A stretch of DNA of 62,353 nt from Paracoccus beibuensis (GTDB lineage Bacteria; Pseudomonadota; Alphaproteobacteria; Rhodobacterales; Rhodobacteraceae). Positions 54,830-62,247 of this stretch are shown piece by piece. The translations under genes and the position numbers were made by a program. The notes under the pieces are model-generated. The model saw nothing but the letters and a program-made list of their open reading frames with translations, was not told the origin of the DNA and made no database searches. The stretch spans positions 1 to 62,353 of the forward strand of contig NZ_JAOTBD010000021.1 in the NCBI RefSeq assembly GCF_026162625.1, in the 5' to 3' direction. Each line of letters begins with the position of its first letter. The first letter of the stretch is position 1.

Positions 54830-55339
54830 TCAGTTGATGGCCAGCGTCGCCACCCTGCCTCCAAAGAAGGCCAACGGGTCGCCGTCGCTGATCGTCGCCC
54901 GCAGCACCCGGCCGACGACGATGACATGATCGCCTGCCTCGTGCATGGCGTGCTGGCGGCAGTCGAAGCGCGCCAGGCAGCGACGCAGCACCGGCACGCC
55001 TTCCTCGTTCACGTCGTGGTCGCGTGCCATGACCGCGCCGCGGTCGCGGGCCACGGCCCAGGCCAGCTCGGCCTGATCGGCGGCCAGGACGTGGATCGCA
55101 AAATGCTCGGCCTGCGCGAAGGCGGGATAGCGGGCGCTGTGCACGGCCGGCGACCACAGCACCAGCGGCGGGTCCATGGACACGGAGGAAAAGCTGTTGG
55201 CCGTAATCGACACGCAGCCGTCCGGACTGGCGGCCGTCACCACGGTCACGCCCGTCGCGAAGCGTCCGAAGGCATCGCGCAGCAGCCGCCCGTTCTGCGG
55301 GTCGGGCACGAAACTGCGGACCTTGTCGCTTCGGGTCAT
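54830..55339 (-). CDS. smoA: Flavin reductase, SmoA-like
   Basis: A 169-residue FMN reductase of the flavin_reduct family: LRDAFGRFATGVTVVTAASPDG, ITANSFSSVSMDPPLVLWSP, FAIHVLAADQAELAWAVARD and HVIVVGRVLRATISDGDPLAFFGG. It supplies reduced flavin to a two-component monooxygenase. The monooxygenase gene lies two genes upstream with an aldo-keto reductase gene between, the exact smoA-smoB-smoC order reversed in reading direction, as in sulfoquinovose oxidative desulfonation clusters. AGGAGG precedes the ATG, which overlaps the aldo-keto reductase stop. Confidence 0.9.
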   Translation of the reverse strand: MTRSDKVRSFVPDPQNGRLLRDAFGRFATGVTVVTAASPDGCVSITANSFSSVSMDPPLVLWSPAVHSARYPAFAQAEHFAIHVLAADQAELAWAVARDRGAVMARDHDVNEEGVPVLRRCLARFDCRQHAMHEAGDHVIVVGRVLRATISDGDPLAFFGGRVATLAIN

Positions 55340-56226
55340 GGCACCTCCTGGCCCGTGGCGGCTTCGTAAAGCTGGAACCACTGGACGCGCGACAGATCTA
55401 CGGTCCGGGCGTCCGCGATCTTTGCGATGCGTGCAAGAGAATTCGTGCCCAGCACGGGCAGGATCGTGGCCGGGTGGCGCAGCAGGAAGGCCACGGCGAC
55501 GGCGGATCGGTCCACGCCCCATTCGCTGGCCATTCGGTCCATGCGCTTGCCCAGTTCGCCATGGTCGGTCATCAGCCGCCCGCCGCCAAGGGGCGACCAG
55601 GCCATCACCGGTTCGCGGCGGCGCTGGTGGAAGGCCAGGTCGCCATTGGTAAAGGGCGCCACCGCCGCCAGCGAGATCTCGATCTGGTTCGTCGCCAGCC
55701 GCGTCGTCATGCGCGACTGCAGAAGCTCGACGTCCCAAGGGCGGAAGTTCGACACGCCGACCGCGCGCACCTTCCCCTCGGCCACCAGCGCGTCCAGCGC
55801 GGCGCCGGTTTCATCAGCGTCCATCAGCGGGTCGGGACGGTGGATCAGCAAGAGGTCGATCCGGTCGGTCGCCATGTCGCGCAGCGAGTTGTCAACCGAC
55901 GCGCGGATATGTCCCGCAGACGTGTCATAGTGCTTGCAGGGCGCGTCAGAATATTTGCCGATCGGCGCGACGATGTCGCATTTCGTGATGATCTCGACCC
56001 GGTCGCGCAGGCCGGGCGACTGGCGCAGCGCGGCACCGAGGATCGCCTCGGCCGTATAGTCGCCATAGATGTCGGCCTGGTCCATCGTGGTGATGCCCTG
56101 GTCGAGGCAGGCCTCGATCTTGGCCTGCACGTGGGCGGGGCTGGTGTCGGCATCGTCGCCGATCCGCCACATCCCATAGACGAGGCGCGACAGCGACAGA
56201 TCGTCGGTCAGGTTCACACGGTCCAT
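55336..56226 (-). CDS. smoB: Aldo-keto reductase, SmoB-like (6-dehydroglucose reductase)
   Basis: A 296-residue aldo-keto reductase close to SmoB. It has LSRLVYGMWRIGDDADTSPA, the catalytic aspartate and tyrosine in TMDQADIYGDYTAEA, the lysine in VEIITKCDIVAP, and RIDLLLIHRPDPLMD with the catalytic histidine. GVSNFRPWDVELL and RLATNQIEISL follow, then MAWSPLGGGRL for NAD(P)H. SmoB reduces 6-dehydro-D-glucose, left after removal of sulfite from sulfoquinovose, to D-glucose. Coupled by overlap to the flavin reductase gene and two bases after the monooxygenase gene. Confidence 0.9.
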   Translation of the reverse strand: MDRVNLTDDLSLSRLVYGMWRIGDDADTSPAHVQAKIEACLDQGITTMDQADIYGDYTAEAILGAALRQSPGLRDRVEIITKCDIVAPIGKYSDAPCKHYDTSAGHIRASVDNSLRDMATDRIDLLLIHRPDPLMDADETGAALDALVAEGKVRAVGVSNFRPWDVELLQSRMTTRLATNQIEISLAAVAPFTNGDLAFHQRRREPVMAWSPLGGGRLMTDHGELGKRMDRMASEWGVDRSAVAVAFLLRHPATILPVLGTNSLARIAKIADARTVDLSRVQWFQLYEAATGQEVP

Positions 56227-56228
56227 CG

Positions 56229-57383
56229 TCAGCGCCTCTCGCCAGTGCCCAAGGGCGTTGCGGGGGTCGTGTCGGGCACCCTGCCCCACACTCGGTTCAG
56301 CTGGCAGGTCTTCATCTGCGGCAGGACGCGGCTGCCGAAATGCTCGGCCTCGTCGATATGGGGATAGCCGGAAAGGATGAAGGCGCGGATGCCCATCTTC
56401 TGCAACTCCTCCAGCTTGGACAGGACCTGGTCGGTCGAACCCACAATGGCTGCCCCGCAGCCCGAGCGTGCGCGCCCGACCCCGGTCCAGAGGTTTGGTT
56501 CGATGTAACCCTCAAGGTCCGCCAACTCTCGATTGCGGGCCTGCCGGCTGACGCCGAGAGATCCTGCGTCCAGCGCCCGTTCGCGGATCAGGCGGCCCTG
56601 CTCGTCGTCCAGCTGGCTGACAAGCTCGCGGGCATATTCCCTGGCCTCGGCCTCGGTGTCGCGAACGATGACATGGGCGCGGAAACCGTAGTCCAGCGTC
56701 CGGCCATGCCTTTCAGCCGCGGCATGGGCCGCTTTCATCCGATCGGCGATGTCTTCGGACTGTTCGGGCCACATCAGGTACACATCGCAGTGCTGCCCGC
56801 AGAGGTCCAGCGCATCCGGCGAATAACCCCCGAAATAGAGCATCGGGCCGTTCGCCTGGTAGGGCCGCGCCGGGTCCGTCGTCACGTCGCTGAAGTCGTA
56901 GACCTGCCCGTGATAGTCGATCCTGTCCTGCGTCCAGGCCTGCTTGAGGATCTCGACCACCTCGCGACTGCGCTGATAGCGGAAGGGGCTGGGTTCCTTC
57001 TGGCCGGGAAAGTCGCTGCTGATGATGTTGACCGTCAGCCGCCCCTCCAGCATGTGGTCCAGCGTGGCGATGGTGCGAGCCAGCATGATCGGCTGCATCT
57101 CTCCGCAGCGGACGGCCGCGAGCAAGTTGATCCGGTCGGTGATCGGCGCGCAGCCCGCGACGAAGGAAAGCGTATCCTGCCCCACCTGGTAGGATGACGG
57201 GCACAGGATGTTCCCAAAGCCCTGGTCCTCGGCCGTCTTCACAATGTCGCTGCAATGCTTCCACGACGACCGCAGATCGCCGTCGGGTACGCCCAGGTGG
57301 TGGAAGTCGTCCGAGCAGAGGGCCGAGAACCAGGCCACCTCGACACGGTCCAGATCGGCCGAGGTTACGGGTACGACGGTCAT
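56229..57383 (-). CDS. smoC: Flavin-dependent sulfoquinovose monooxygenase, SmoC-like
   Basis: A 384-residue LLM-class (alkanesulfonate monooxygenase, SsuD-like) enzyme. Characteristic stretches: DLRSSWKHCSDIVKTAEDQG, ILCPSSYQVGQDTLSFVAGC, RCGEMQPIMLARTIATLDHM and RLTVNIISSDFPGQK. An arginine-rich late loop, GRARSGCGAAIVGSTDQVL, follows. With reduced FMN and oxygen it cleaves the C-S bond of sulfoquinovose, giving 6-dehydroglucose and sulfite. The assignment rests on close resemblance to SmoC and on the adjacent smoA- and smoB-like genes. GGAGGAG precedes the ATG. The divergent intergenic region contains a perfect FNR-type box. Confidence 0.9.
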   Translation of the reverse strand: MTVVPVTSADLDRVEVAWFSALCSDDFHHLGVPDGDLRSSWKHCSDIVKTAEDQGFGNILCPSSYQVGQDTLSFVAGCAPITDRINLLAAVRCGEMQPIMLARTIATLDHMLEGRLTVNIISSDFPGQKEPSPFRYQRSREVVEILKQAWTQDRIDYHGQVYDFSDVTTDPARPYQANGPMLYFGGYSPDALDLCGQHCDVYLMWPEQSEDIADRMKAAHAAAERHGRTLDYGFRAHVIVRDTEAEAREYARELVSQLDDEQGRLIRERALDAGSLGVSRQARNRELADLEGYIEPNLWTGVGRARSGCGAAIVGSTDQVLSKLEELQKMGIRAFILSGYPHIDEAEHFGSRVLPQMKTCQLNRVWGRVPDTTPATPLGTGERR

Positions 57384-57434
57384 GGTCTCCTCCTTTGCGT
57401 CGGCAGCGGAATTTTCCTTTTGTTAGACCTGTCC

Positions 57435-57448
57435 TTGATGTAGATCAA
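57435..57448. promoter_or_regulatory. Perfect FNR-type box TTGATGTAGATCAA
   Basis: TTGAT-N4-ATCAA matches the FNR/Anr/FnrP consensus exactly. It lies in the 93-bp region between the divergent smoC-like gene (ATG at 57383) and the GntR gene (GTG at 57477), 29 bp before the latter. Because the monooxygenase needs oxygen, oxygen-linked control is plausible. The site could instead be part of the operator of the adjacent HutC-type GntR protein, since another ATCAA follows at 57455-57459. Confidence 0.55.
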
Positions 57449-57476
57449 TGGTGCATCAATTTTTTTCGGAGGCTGC

Positions 57477-58202
57477 GTGCCAAGCGCGGAATCATCGGCG
57501 ATGCAGCGGTCCGACGCGCTGCCGATCCATCTGCAGATCAGCGAGATGATGATTCGCGACATCGCCGCGGGCCGCCTGGTCGACGGCCAGAAGCTGCCAC
57601 CCGAGCGCCAGATGGCCGAGGCGCATGGCACCACCGTCCGCACCCTGCGCAAGGCGCTGGCCGAACTGGAACAGCAGGGGCTGCTGGATCGCCGGCAAGG
57701 GTCGGGCAACTATATCCGCGCCGGCGGGACGGCCGGGTCGGTCTATTCCATGTTCCGGCTGGAACATGCGCAGGGGGGCGGCGGGCTGCCCAACGCGCGC
57801 ATCCTGTCGGTGGATTACCTGCCAAAGGACGCCCGCCAGCCGGCCTATGGCACGTCGGACCAAGGGACACGGTTCCGCCGCCTGCGGTTCCTGGACGACG
57901 TGCCGATCGCGGTCGAGGAGATCTGGCTGGACGGAGGCGCGGGCCGCATTCCGCGCGACCTGGTTCAGGATTCGCTCTACCTGACCTACAAGCGGGCCCT
58001 GAAGCTCTGGATCACGCGAGCTGAGGATCGCGTGGGCCTTGGCGCCGCTCCCGACTGGTCGCCTGACGCCTTTCCGCTGAAGCCCGGCGCCACCACCGCC
58101 TATATAGAGCGCCTGTCCTGGAGCCAGGCGGTCGCCGCGGTCGAGTTTTCACGCACTTGGTTCGATACCGAAAGGGCGCTCTATGTGCAGCGCCTCATCT
58201 GA
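57477..58202 (+). CDS. GntR-family regulator of the HutC/UTRA type
   Basis: A 241-residue regulator: winged HTH MIRDIAAGRLVDGQKLPPERQMAEAHGTTVRTLRKALAELEQQGLL (about 25-70), then a UTRA ligand domain (FRRLRFLDDVPIAVEEIWLDGG and AYIERLSWSQAVAAVEFSRTWF). UTRA domains bind small sugars or their phosphates. The start is a GTG, four bases after GGAGG; no ATG is available near it. It is divergent from the smoC-like gene and 10 bp upstream of the Gfo/Idh/MocA gene, so it likely controls both directions in response to sulfoquinovose or a product. Confidence 0.9.
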   Translation: MPSAESSAMQRSDALPIHLQISEMMIRDIAAGRLVDGQKLPPERQMAEAHGTTVRTLRKALAELEQQGLLDRRQGSGNYIRAGGTAGSVYSMFRLEHAQGGGGLPNARILSVDYLPKDARQPAYGTSDQGTRFRRLRFLDDVPIAVEEIWLDGGAGRIPRDLVQDSLYLTYKRALKLWITRAEDRVGLGAAPDWSPDAFPLKPGATTAYIERLSWSQAVAAVEFSRTWFDTERALYVQRLI

Positions 58203-58212
58203 GGAGAGATTC

Positions 58213-59349
58213 ATGACGACCGACACGCTCTGCCAGGCGCGCAGCCGCACGATCACCTATGGCGTGATCGGCTGCGGAATGATGGGCCAGGAACACCTGC
58301 GCAACATCGCGCTGCTGCCCGGCACGGCGATCGGCCCGATCTTCGAACCCGATGCCGGCATGCGCGCCCGCGCCGCCTGCCTCGCGCCCGGTGCGCGCTT
58401 CGTGAACAGCGTCGAGGAGCTGCTGGCGGACGAGGATCTGGACTGCCTGCTGATCGCCAGCCCGAACTTCCGGCATGTGGAACAACTGCAGGCCATCGCC
58501 GCCCGTCGCCCGCTGCCGGTGCTGGTGGAGAAGCCGCTGTTCACGCACGCGTCCGACATCGCGGCGGTGGATGCCTTTGCCGCCAGCTATCCGGCGCCGG
58601 TCTGGGTGGCGATGGAGTATCGCTACATGCCCCCGGTCGCGCGGATGCTGCAGATGGCCGAGGCCGCGACCGGCGGCATCCGCATGCTGACGATCAGAGA
58701 GCACCGCTTTCCGTTCCTGAAGAAGGTCGGCGACTGGAACCGCTTCAACCGCTTCACCGGCGGAACCTTCGTAGAAAAGTGCTGCCATTTCTTCGACCTG
58801 ATGCGGCTGGCCATCGGCTCCGACCCGGTGCGGATCATGGCGATGGGCGGCCAGGCGCTGAACCACCTGGACGAGGCGCATGGGGACGAGGTACCGGACA
58901 TCTTCGACCACGGCTATGTCGCCGTCGAGTTCGCAAGCGGCGTCCGCGCCATGCTGGAGCTGTGCATGTTCGCCGAGGGCGCCCGCTTCCAGGAGGAGAT
59001 CACCGCCATCGGCCCGAAGGGCAAGATCGAGGCGCTGGTCCCCGGCCCCACCCGCTTTTGGCCACGCGAATTGGGCGCGCCGCCGGTGGCGCAGGTCGTC
59101 GTGTCGCCCCGGCACCCGAAGGGCCCGCAGGTCCACGAGATTCCGGTCGACCCGACGCTGCTGGATGCTGGCGACCACAACGGTTCGACCTTCTACCAGC
59201 ACCTGCGGTTCCTGGAACTGGTGCGCGGTCAGCGTGACGCGCCGGAAGTGACGGTCGGAGACGGCAAGTGGGCGGTCAGGATGGGACTGGCGGCGCAGCA
59301 ATCGATGACGCAGCGGCGCATGGTCGAGCTGCAGGACGTGCCCGCGTGA
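58213..59349 (+). CDS. Gfo/Idh/MocA family protein, candidate NAD-dependent sulfoquinovosidase
   Basis: A 378-residue NAD-binding protein: Rossmann motif YGVIGCGMMGQEHLRNIA, lysine 107 in VLVEKPLFTHASD, and FTGGTFVEKCCHFFDLMRLA with the active-site histidine. A family of Gfo/Idh/MocA proteins (CAZy GH188) uses NAD in a redox-assisted mechanism to hydrolyse sulfoquinovosides. This gene sits exactly where a sulfoquinovosidase is needed, in a cluster with no GH31 enzyme. The conserved motifs alone would also fit an ordinary sugar dehydrogenase. AGGAGAG lies six bases before the ATG; it is 10 bp after the GntR gene. Confidence 0.8.
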   Translation: MTTDTLCQARSRTITYGVIGCGMMGQEHLRNIALLPGTAIGPIFEPDAGMRARAACLAPGARFVNSVEELLADEDLDCLLIASPNFRHVEQLQAIAARRPLPVLVEKPLFTHASDIAAVDAFAASYPAPVWVAMEYRYMPPVARMLQMAEAATGGIRMLTIREHRFPFLKKVGDWNRFNRFTGGTFVEKCCHFFDLMRLAIGSDPVRIMAMGGQALNHLDEAHGDEVPDIFDHGYVAVEFASGVRAMLELCMFAEGARFQEEITAIGPKGKIEALVPGPTRFWPRELGAPPVAQVVVSPRHPKGPQVHEIPVDPTLLDAGDHNGSTFYQHLRFLELVRGQRDAPEVTVGDGKWAVRMGLAAQQSMTQRRMVELQDVPA

Positions 59350-59686
59350 GGCGCGTTCGCGGCCGCTGACGGGATCACCCCCGCGGCTTTCTTCAAGTTC
59401 GATGGTGCTGAGCGTGAGGCGGCGGCGCGGGCCACGAGGTCTTGATGACGGCAGGACGATGGTCGCGTCACCTTCGGATTCGCCTGCAATCTTCGCAGCA
59501 CCCGCGTGCGGGGTGCCGCCGCGCCTGCCACGGGGGGACAACGCACGAGTTCCACCCTCGACTACTTCAAATTGTCCCCGAAGTGGCTCGGCAGTTTCCG
59601 GCTTGGGCCACTTCGCCATCGCAGCCCTTGGCAGCAGTTGCATGGCGTGCAAAGGAAGCGGGACGAGTGTTTCTGCCGGACCCGAC
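59350..59686. other. Gene-less stretch before the EamA transporter gene
   Basis: Open frames exist on the plus strand, one in frame with the downstream transporter, but they show no domain, membrane segment or good ribosome site. No convincing terminator was found for the preceding gene. It probably contains the transporter's promoter. Confidence 0.4.
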
Positions 59687-60616
59687 ATGCCCCCTGCTGC
59701 ATCGCCCCTGAAGGGCATCTTCATGAAATGCACCAGCGTGGCAGTCTTCACGGTGATGGCCGCGCTGATCAAGGCCACCTCGGAAACGGTGCCGCCGGGG
59801 CAGCAGGTGTTCTTCCGATCGTTCTTTGCCCTGCCCGTGATCCTGATCTGGCTGGCCTGGCGCCGAGAACTGGGCGGCGGGCTGCGGACCCGGCAGCCCC
59901 TGGGGCACCTGTGGCGCGGGATTCTGGGAACCGCCGCCATGGTCCTAAATTTCTGGGCACTTTCGCTGCTGACCTTCCCCGAGGTGACCGCCATCGGCTA
60001 TGCCTCGCCGCTTCTGGTCGTGGTTCTTGCAGGGCTCTTTCTGGGCGAGGACGTGCGCGCCTTCCGGCTTGGCATGGTCGGCCTTGGGCTGACGGGGGTG
60101 CTGATCGTGCTGTCGCCCCAGCTTCTGGGAACCCAGGCTGCGGGACCGATGCGCGGCTGGGGTGCGGCCATCGCGCTTGGGGGCGCGTTCTGCGCGGCGC
60201 TGGCGCAGATCTTCGTGCGCAAGCTGGTGCAGGGCGAGCAGGTGGCGGCGATCGTGTTCTGGTTCTCGGTCACGTCATCGGTCATCGGGATGGCAAGCCT
60301 GCCCTGGGGCTGGACGATGCTCGACGCGCGCACGGGCGTGATGCTGATCATGGCCGGTCTGTTGGGCGGATTCGCGCAGATCCTGCTGACGGCATCCTAT
60401 CGGCATGCCGATGCGTCCATCATCGCGCCCTTCGACTATGTCTCGATGCTGCTGGCGGTGATCATCGGCTGGTGGATATTCGGGGAACGCCTGACCCTGC
60501 CCGCCCTTCTGGGCGCGCTACTGGTCATCACGGCGGGCATCCTGATCATCTGGCGTGAACACAGGCTTGGCCTGGAACGCAACCGGCAACGCCGCGCGGG
60601 CATCCCGCCGGCCTGA
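59687..60616 (+). CDS. EamA/DMT-family transporter
   Basis: A 309-residue protein with ten predicted membrane helices in two EamA repeats. The first half includes VAVFTVMAALIKATSETVPPGQQVFFRSFFALPVIL, ATSETVPP-RSFFALP being typical of the family, and VTAIGYASPLLVVVLAGLFLGEDV. The second half includes AQIFVRKLV, ASYRHADASIIAPFDYVSMLLAVIIGWWIFGE and ALLVITAGILIIWRE. Substrate unknown; relatives export metabolites or amino acids. The start is uncertain: ATG at 59687 was chosen by family length, while an ATG at 59642 and one at 59723 are alternatives. Confidence 0.9.
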   Translation: MPPAASPLKGIFMKCTSVAVFTVMAALIKATSETVPPGQQVFFRSFFALPVILIWLAWRRELGGGLRTRQPLGHLWRGILGTAAMVLNFWALSLLTFPEVTAIGYASPLLVVVLAGLFLGEDVRAFRLGMVGLGLTGVLIVLSPQLLGTQAAGPMRGWGAAIALGGAFCAALAQIFVRKLVQGEQVAAIVFWFSVTSSVIGMASLPWGWTMLDARTGVMLIMAGLLGGFAQILLTASYRHADASIIAPFDYVSMLLAVIIGWWIFGERLTLPALLGALLVITAGILIIWREHRLGLERNRQRRAGIPPA

Positions 60617-60946
60617 TCACTCGAGCGGGTCGTGGCCCCAGTTCATCAGGGAATATCGCCACTTGCTGTGTTCCTTGTCGTCCTGCGGGCCGCCCTGCGC
60701 CTTGTGCCGCTTGATATAGCCGACCACCTTGGCCATGTGCGACCAGTCGTCGTCGTCAAGGTCCGCCTTCTTCTTGTCCTTGATCGCCAGGATGTGCTGC
60801 CCTGACTTGTGGCCGGTGCTCTCACCCTCTCCGTGCGTGTCGCCGACGGCCTTGCTGTTGTCTGTGTCCAGCCACTTGCGCAGCTCTGACGGGGCCATGT
60901 TCACAAGGTCCTGCCATTCGCTCCAGATTTCGTCGTGGGATTTCAT
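60617..60946 (-). CDS. DUF3140 family protein
   Basis: A 109-residue hydrophilic protein: MKSHDEIWSEWQDLVNMAPSELRKWLDT, SKAVGDTHGEGESTGHKSGQHIL and HMAKVVGYIKRHKAQGG, ending KWRYSLMNWGHDP. This is the DUF3140 pattern; the family is small, basic/acidic and of unknown function, possibly nucleic-acid-associated. AAAGGAGG precedes the ATG; a longer frame on the same strand reads antisense through the alpha/beta hydrolase remnant and is rejected. A GGAAC-N17-GTT motif directly upstream suggests stress control shared with csbD and the BON gene. Confidence 0.88.
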   Translation of the reverse strand: MKSHDEIWSEWQDLVNMAPSELRKWLDTDNSKAVGDTHGEGESTGHKSGQHILAIKDKKKADLDDDDWSHMAKVVGYIKRHKAQGGPQDDKEHSKWRYSLMNWGHDPLE

Positions 60947-60966
60947 GCGCGCCTCCTTTGGCACCG

Positions 60967-60991
60967 AACCCTTCGGGGGTCCCTCGGTTCC
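60967..60991 (-). promoter_or_regulatory. GGAAC-N17-GTT promoter-like motif upstream of DUF3140 gene
   Basis: Minus-strand GGAAC (60991-60987), 17 bases, GTT (60969-60967), ending 21 bp before the DUF3140 ATG. Same geometry as the motifs before the BON, CsbD and exported hypothetical genes near 3.7-4.5 kb. Confidence 0.5.
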
Positions 60992-61007
60992 TCGGTGAAC
61001 TTTTTTG

Positions 61008-61032
61008 GGAATAAGCCGCGCAACCGCCCGTT
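61008..61032 (+). promoter_or_regulatory. Near-match GGAAT-N16-CGTT upstream of alpha/beta hydrolase remnant
   Basis: GGAAT (61008-61012), 16 bases and CGTT, differing by one base from the EcfG-type consensus, 46 bp before the GTG of the hydrolase remnant. It is back to back with the DUF3140 motif, repeating the divergent arrangement seen at 4.4-4.5 kb. Confidence 0.35.
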
Positions 61033-61078
61033 GACCCCGCAGTGAACCATCACGGCGAACCAAAACAGGAGCGACACC

Positions 61079-61892
61079 GTGGACATTCCAGAAAGCCACC
61101 TCTCGATCACCGAAGTCCGCATCGCCTCGCCCGCGGGGACGCTGCCCGCGCGCATCATCCGGCCCGGTACCCTGTCCGGCCTGCCGCCGCTTGTCGTCCT
61201 GCACGGCATCTCGCGGAACGCGGCGGAGCTGGTGCGGCTGCTGCGCGCCGAGGCGCGTGCGTCGGGTCGCATCGTCGTCGTCCCGCATTTCTCGGAACAG
61301 CGCTGGCCACATTTTCAGCGGCCCTCGGGCGCGGTGCGTCCCGACCAGGCGCTGCTGGCGCTTCTCCAGCACCTGCGGGGGCTGCAGCCGGGACGGGTCG
61401 ACCTCTTCGGTCATTCGGGCGGGGCGCAACTGGCGCACCGTTTCGCGATGCTCTAGCCGCAGCGCATCGCGCGGCTGAATTTGGCCGCGGCCGGCTGGTA
61501 TTGCCTGCCCGACGCGTCGATGTCCTATCCCTACGGCCTTGCCGCGGCCGGGGGGCGCTACGCCGACCTGTGGGTGCGCCGCCGCCACAGCGCGCTGCCG
61601 GCCTTCCTGCGCATTCCCGTGCGCCTGTTCGTCGGAACCAACGACACGCCGCGACGCCAGCCTGCGCAAGACGCCAGAGCTGGACGCCGTCCAGGGCCGC
61701 ACCCGGATCGAGCGCGCCACCCGCTATGCGGCCAGTTTCCGCACCGCCGCACTGGCGCGCGGCATCGTCACCGACATCGCGCTGACGCGGCTGCCGGGCG
61801 TGTCCCACGACGTCGCGCAGGCCCTGACCACGGGCGGGCTTGCCCGCACGCTCTGCGTCGAACCGCTTCTGCCGCTGGCCCGCGCCAGCTGA
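61079..61892 (+). pseudogene. Alpha/beta hydrolase with nonsense codon and frameshift
   Basis: Starting from a GTG with AGGAG upstream, the frame encodes LVVLHGISRNAAELVRLL (oxyanion region) and VDLFGHSGGAQLAHRFAML, the nucleophile elbow GHSGG being intact. A TAG (61454-61456) follows where relatives would have tyrosine, and the same frame continues PQRIARLNLAAAGWYCLPD to VRLFVGTNDTPRR. Near 61650 a one-base change shifts the frame; the next frame resumes DASLRKTPELDAVQGRTRIE and GVSHDVAQALTTGGLA (catalytic histidine) to TGA at 61890-61892. One repair each of stop and frame gives a full-length enzyme of about 270 residues, so decay is recent or represents sequencing error. Substrate unknown. 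Confidence 0.8.
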
Positions 61893-61916
61893 TCCCCCAT
61901 CCTGAAGGAGAATGTC

Positions 61917-62246
61917 ATGACCACGAACGCCCCCACCGCCCTTGCCGGCGCCAAATGGACCTTCGCAACCCGCCGCGTCGACACCTCGGTCGTCGCCGGG
62001 CTGGACACCGCCTTCGACAAGGCGCGGGCGGGCGACCTGATCCTTGCGCAGGTCGAGCGGCTAGGCCAGCACCGCCGGGTCCAGTTGACCAGCGGCCGCC
62101 CGTCGCTGATCTATTCGGGCGACATGATCGTACTGGCTTGCGGCGCGCGCTATGCCCCCGACCGGTTCGAGGGCGAAGCGAAAATCGACGCCTCTAGTGC
62201 CGACCTTCTGGCCGGCGGCGGATGCATCGGCCTAGCAGGACGCTGA
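61917..62246 (+). CDS. Hypothetical protein, probably truncated
   Basis: A 109-residue frame with a GAAGGAG site before the ATG: GAKWTFATRRVDTSVVAGLD, RAGDLILAQVERLGQHRRVQL and GDMIVLACGARYAPDRFEGEA. It resembles the N-terminal part of a larger family in which a P-loop domain follows, from memory. Here it ends abruptly after GGGCIGLAGR, so the remainder seems lost by a frameshift or junction close to 62220-62250. It follows the hydrolase remnant by 24 bp and may have been in one operon with it. Confidence 0.5.
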   Translation: MTTNAPTALAGAKWTFATRRVDTSVVAGLDTAFDKARAGDLILAQVERLGQHRRVQLTSGRPSLIYSGDMIVLACGARYAPDRFEGEAKIDASSADLLAGGGCIGLAGR

Positions 62247-62247
62247 A

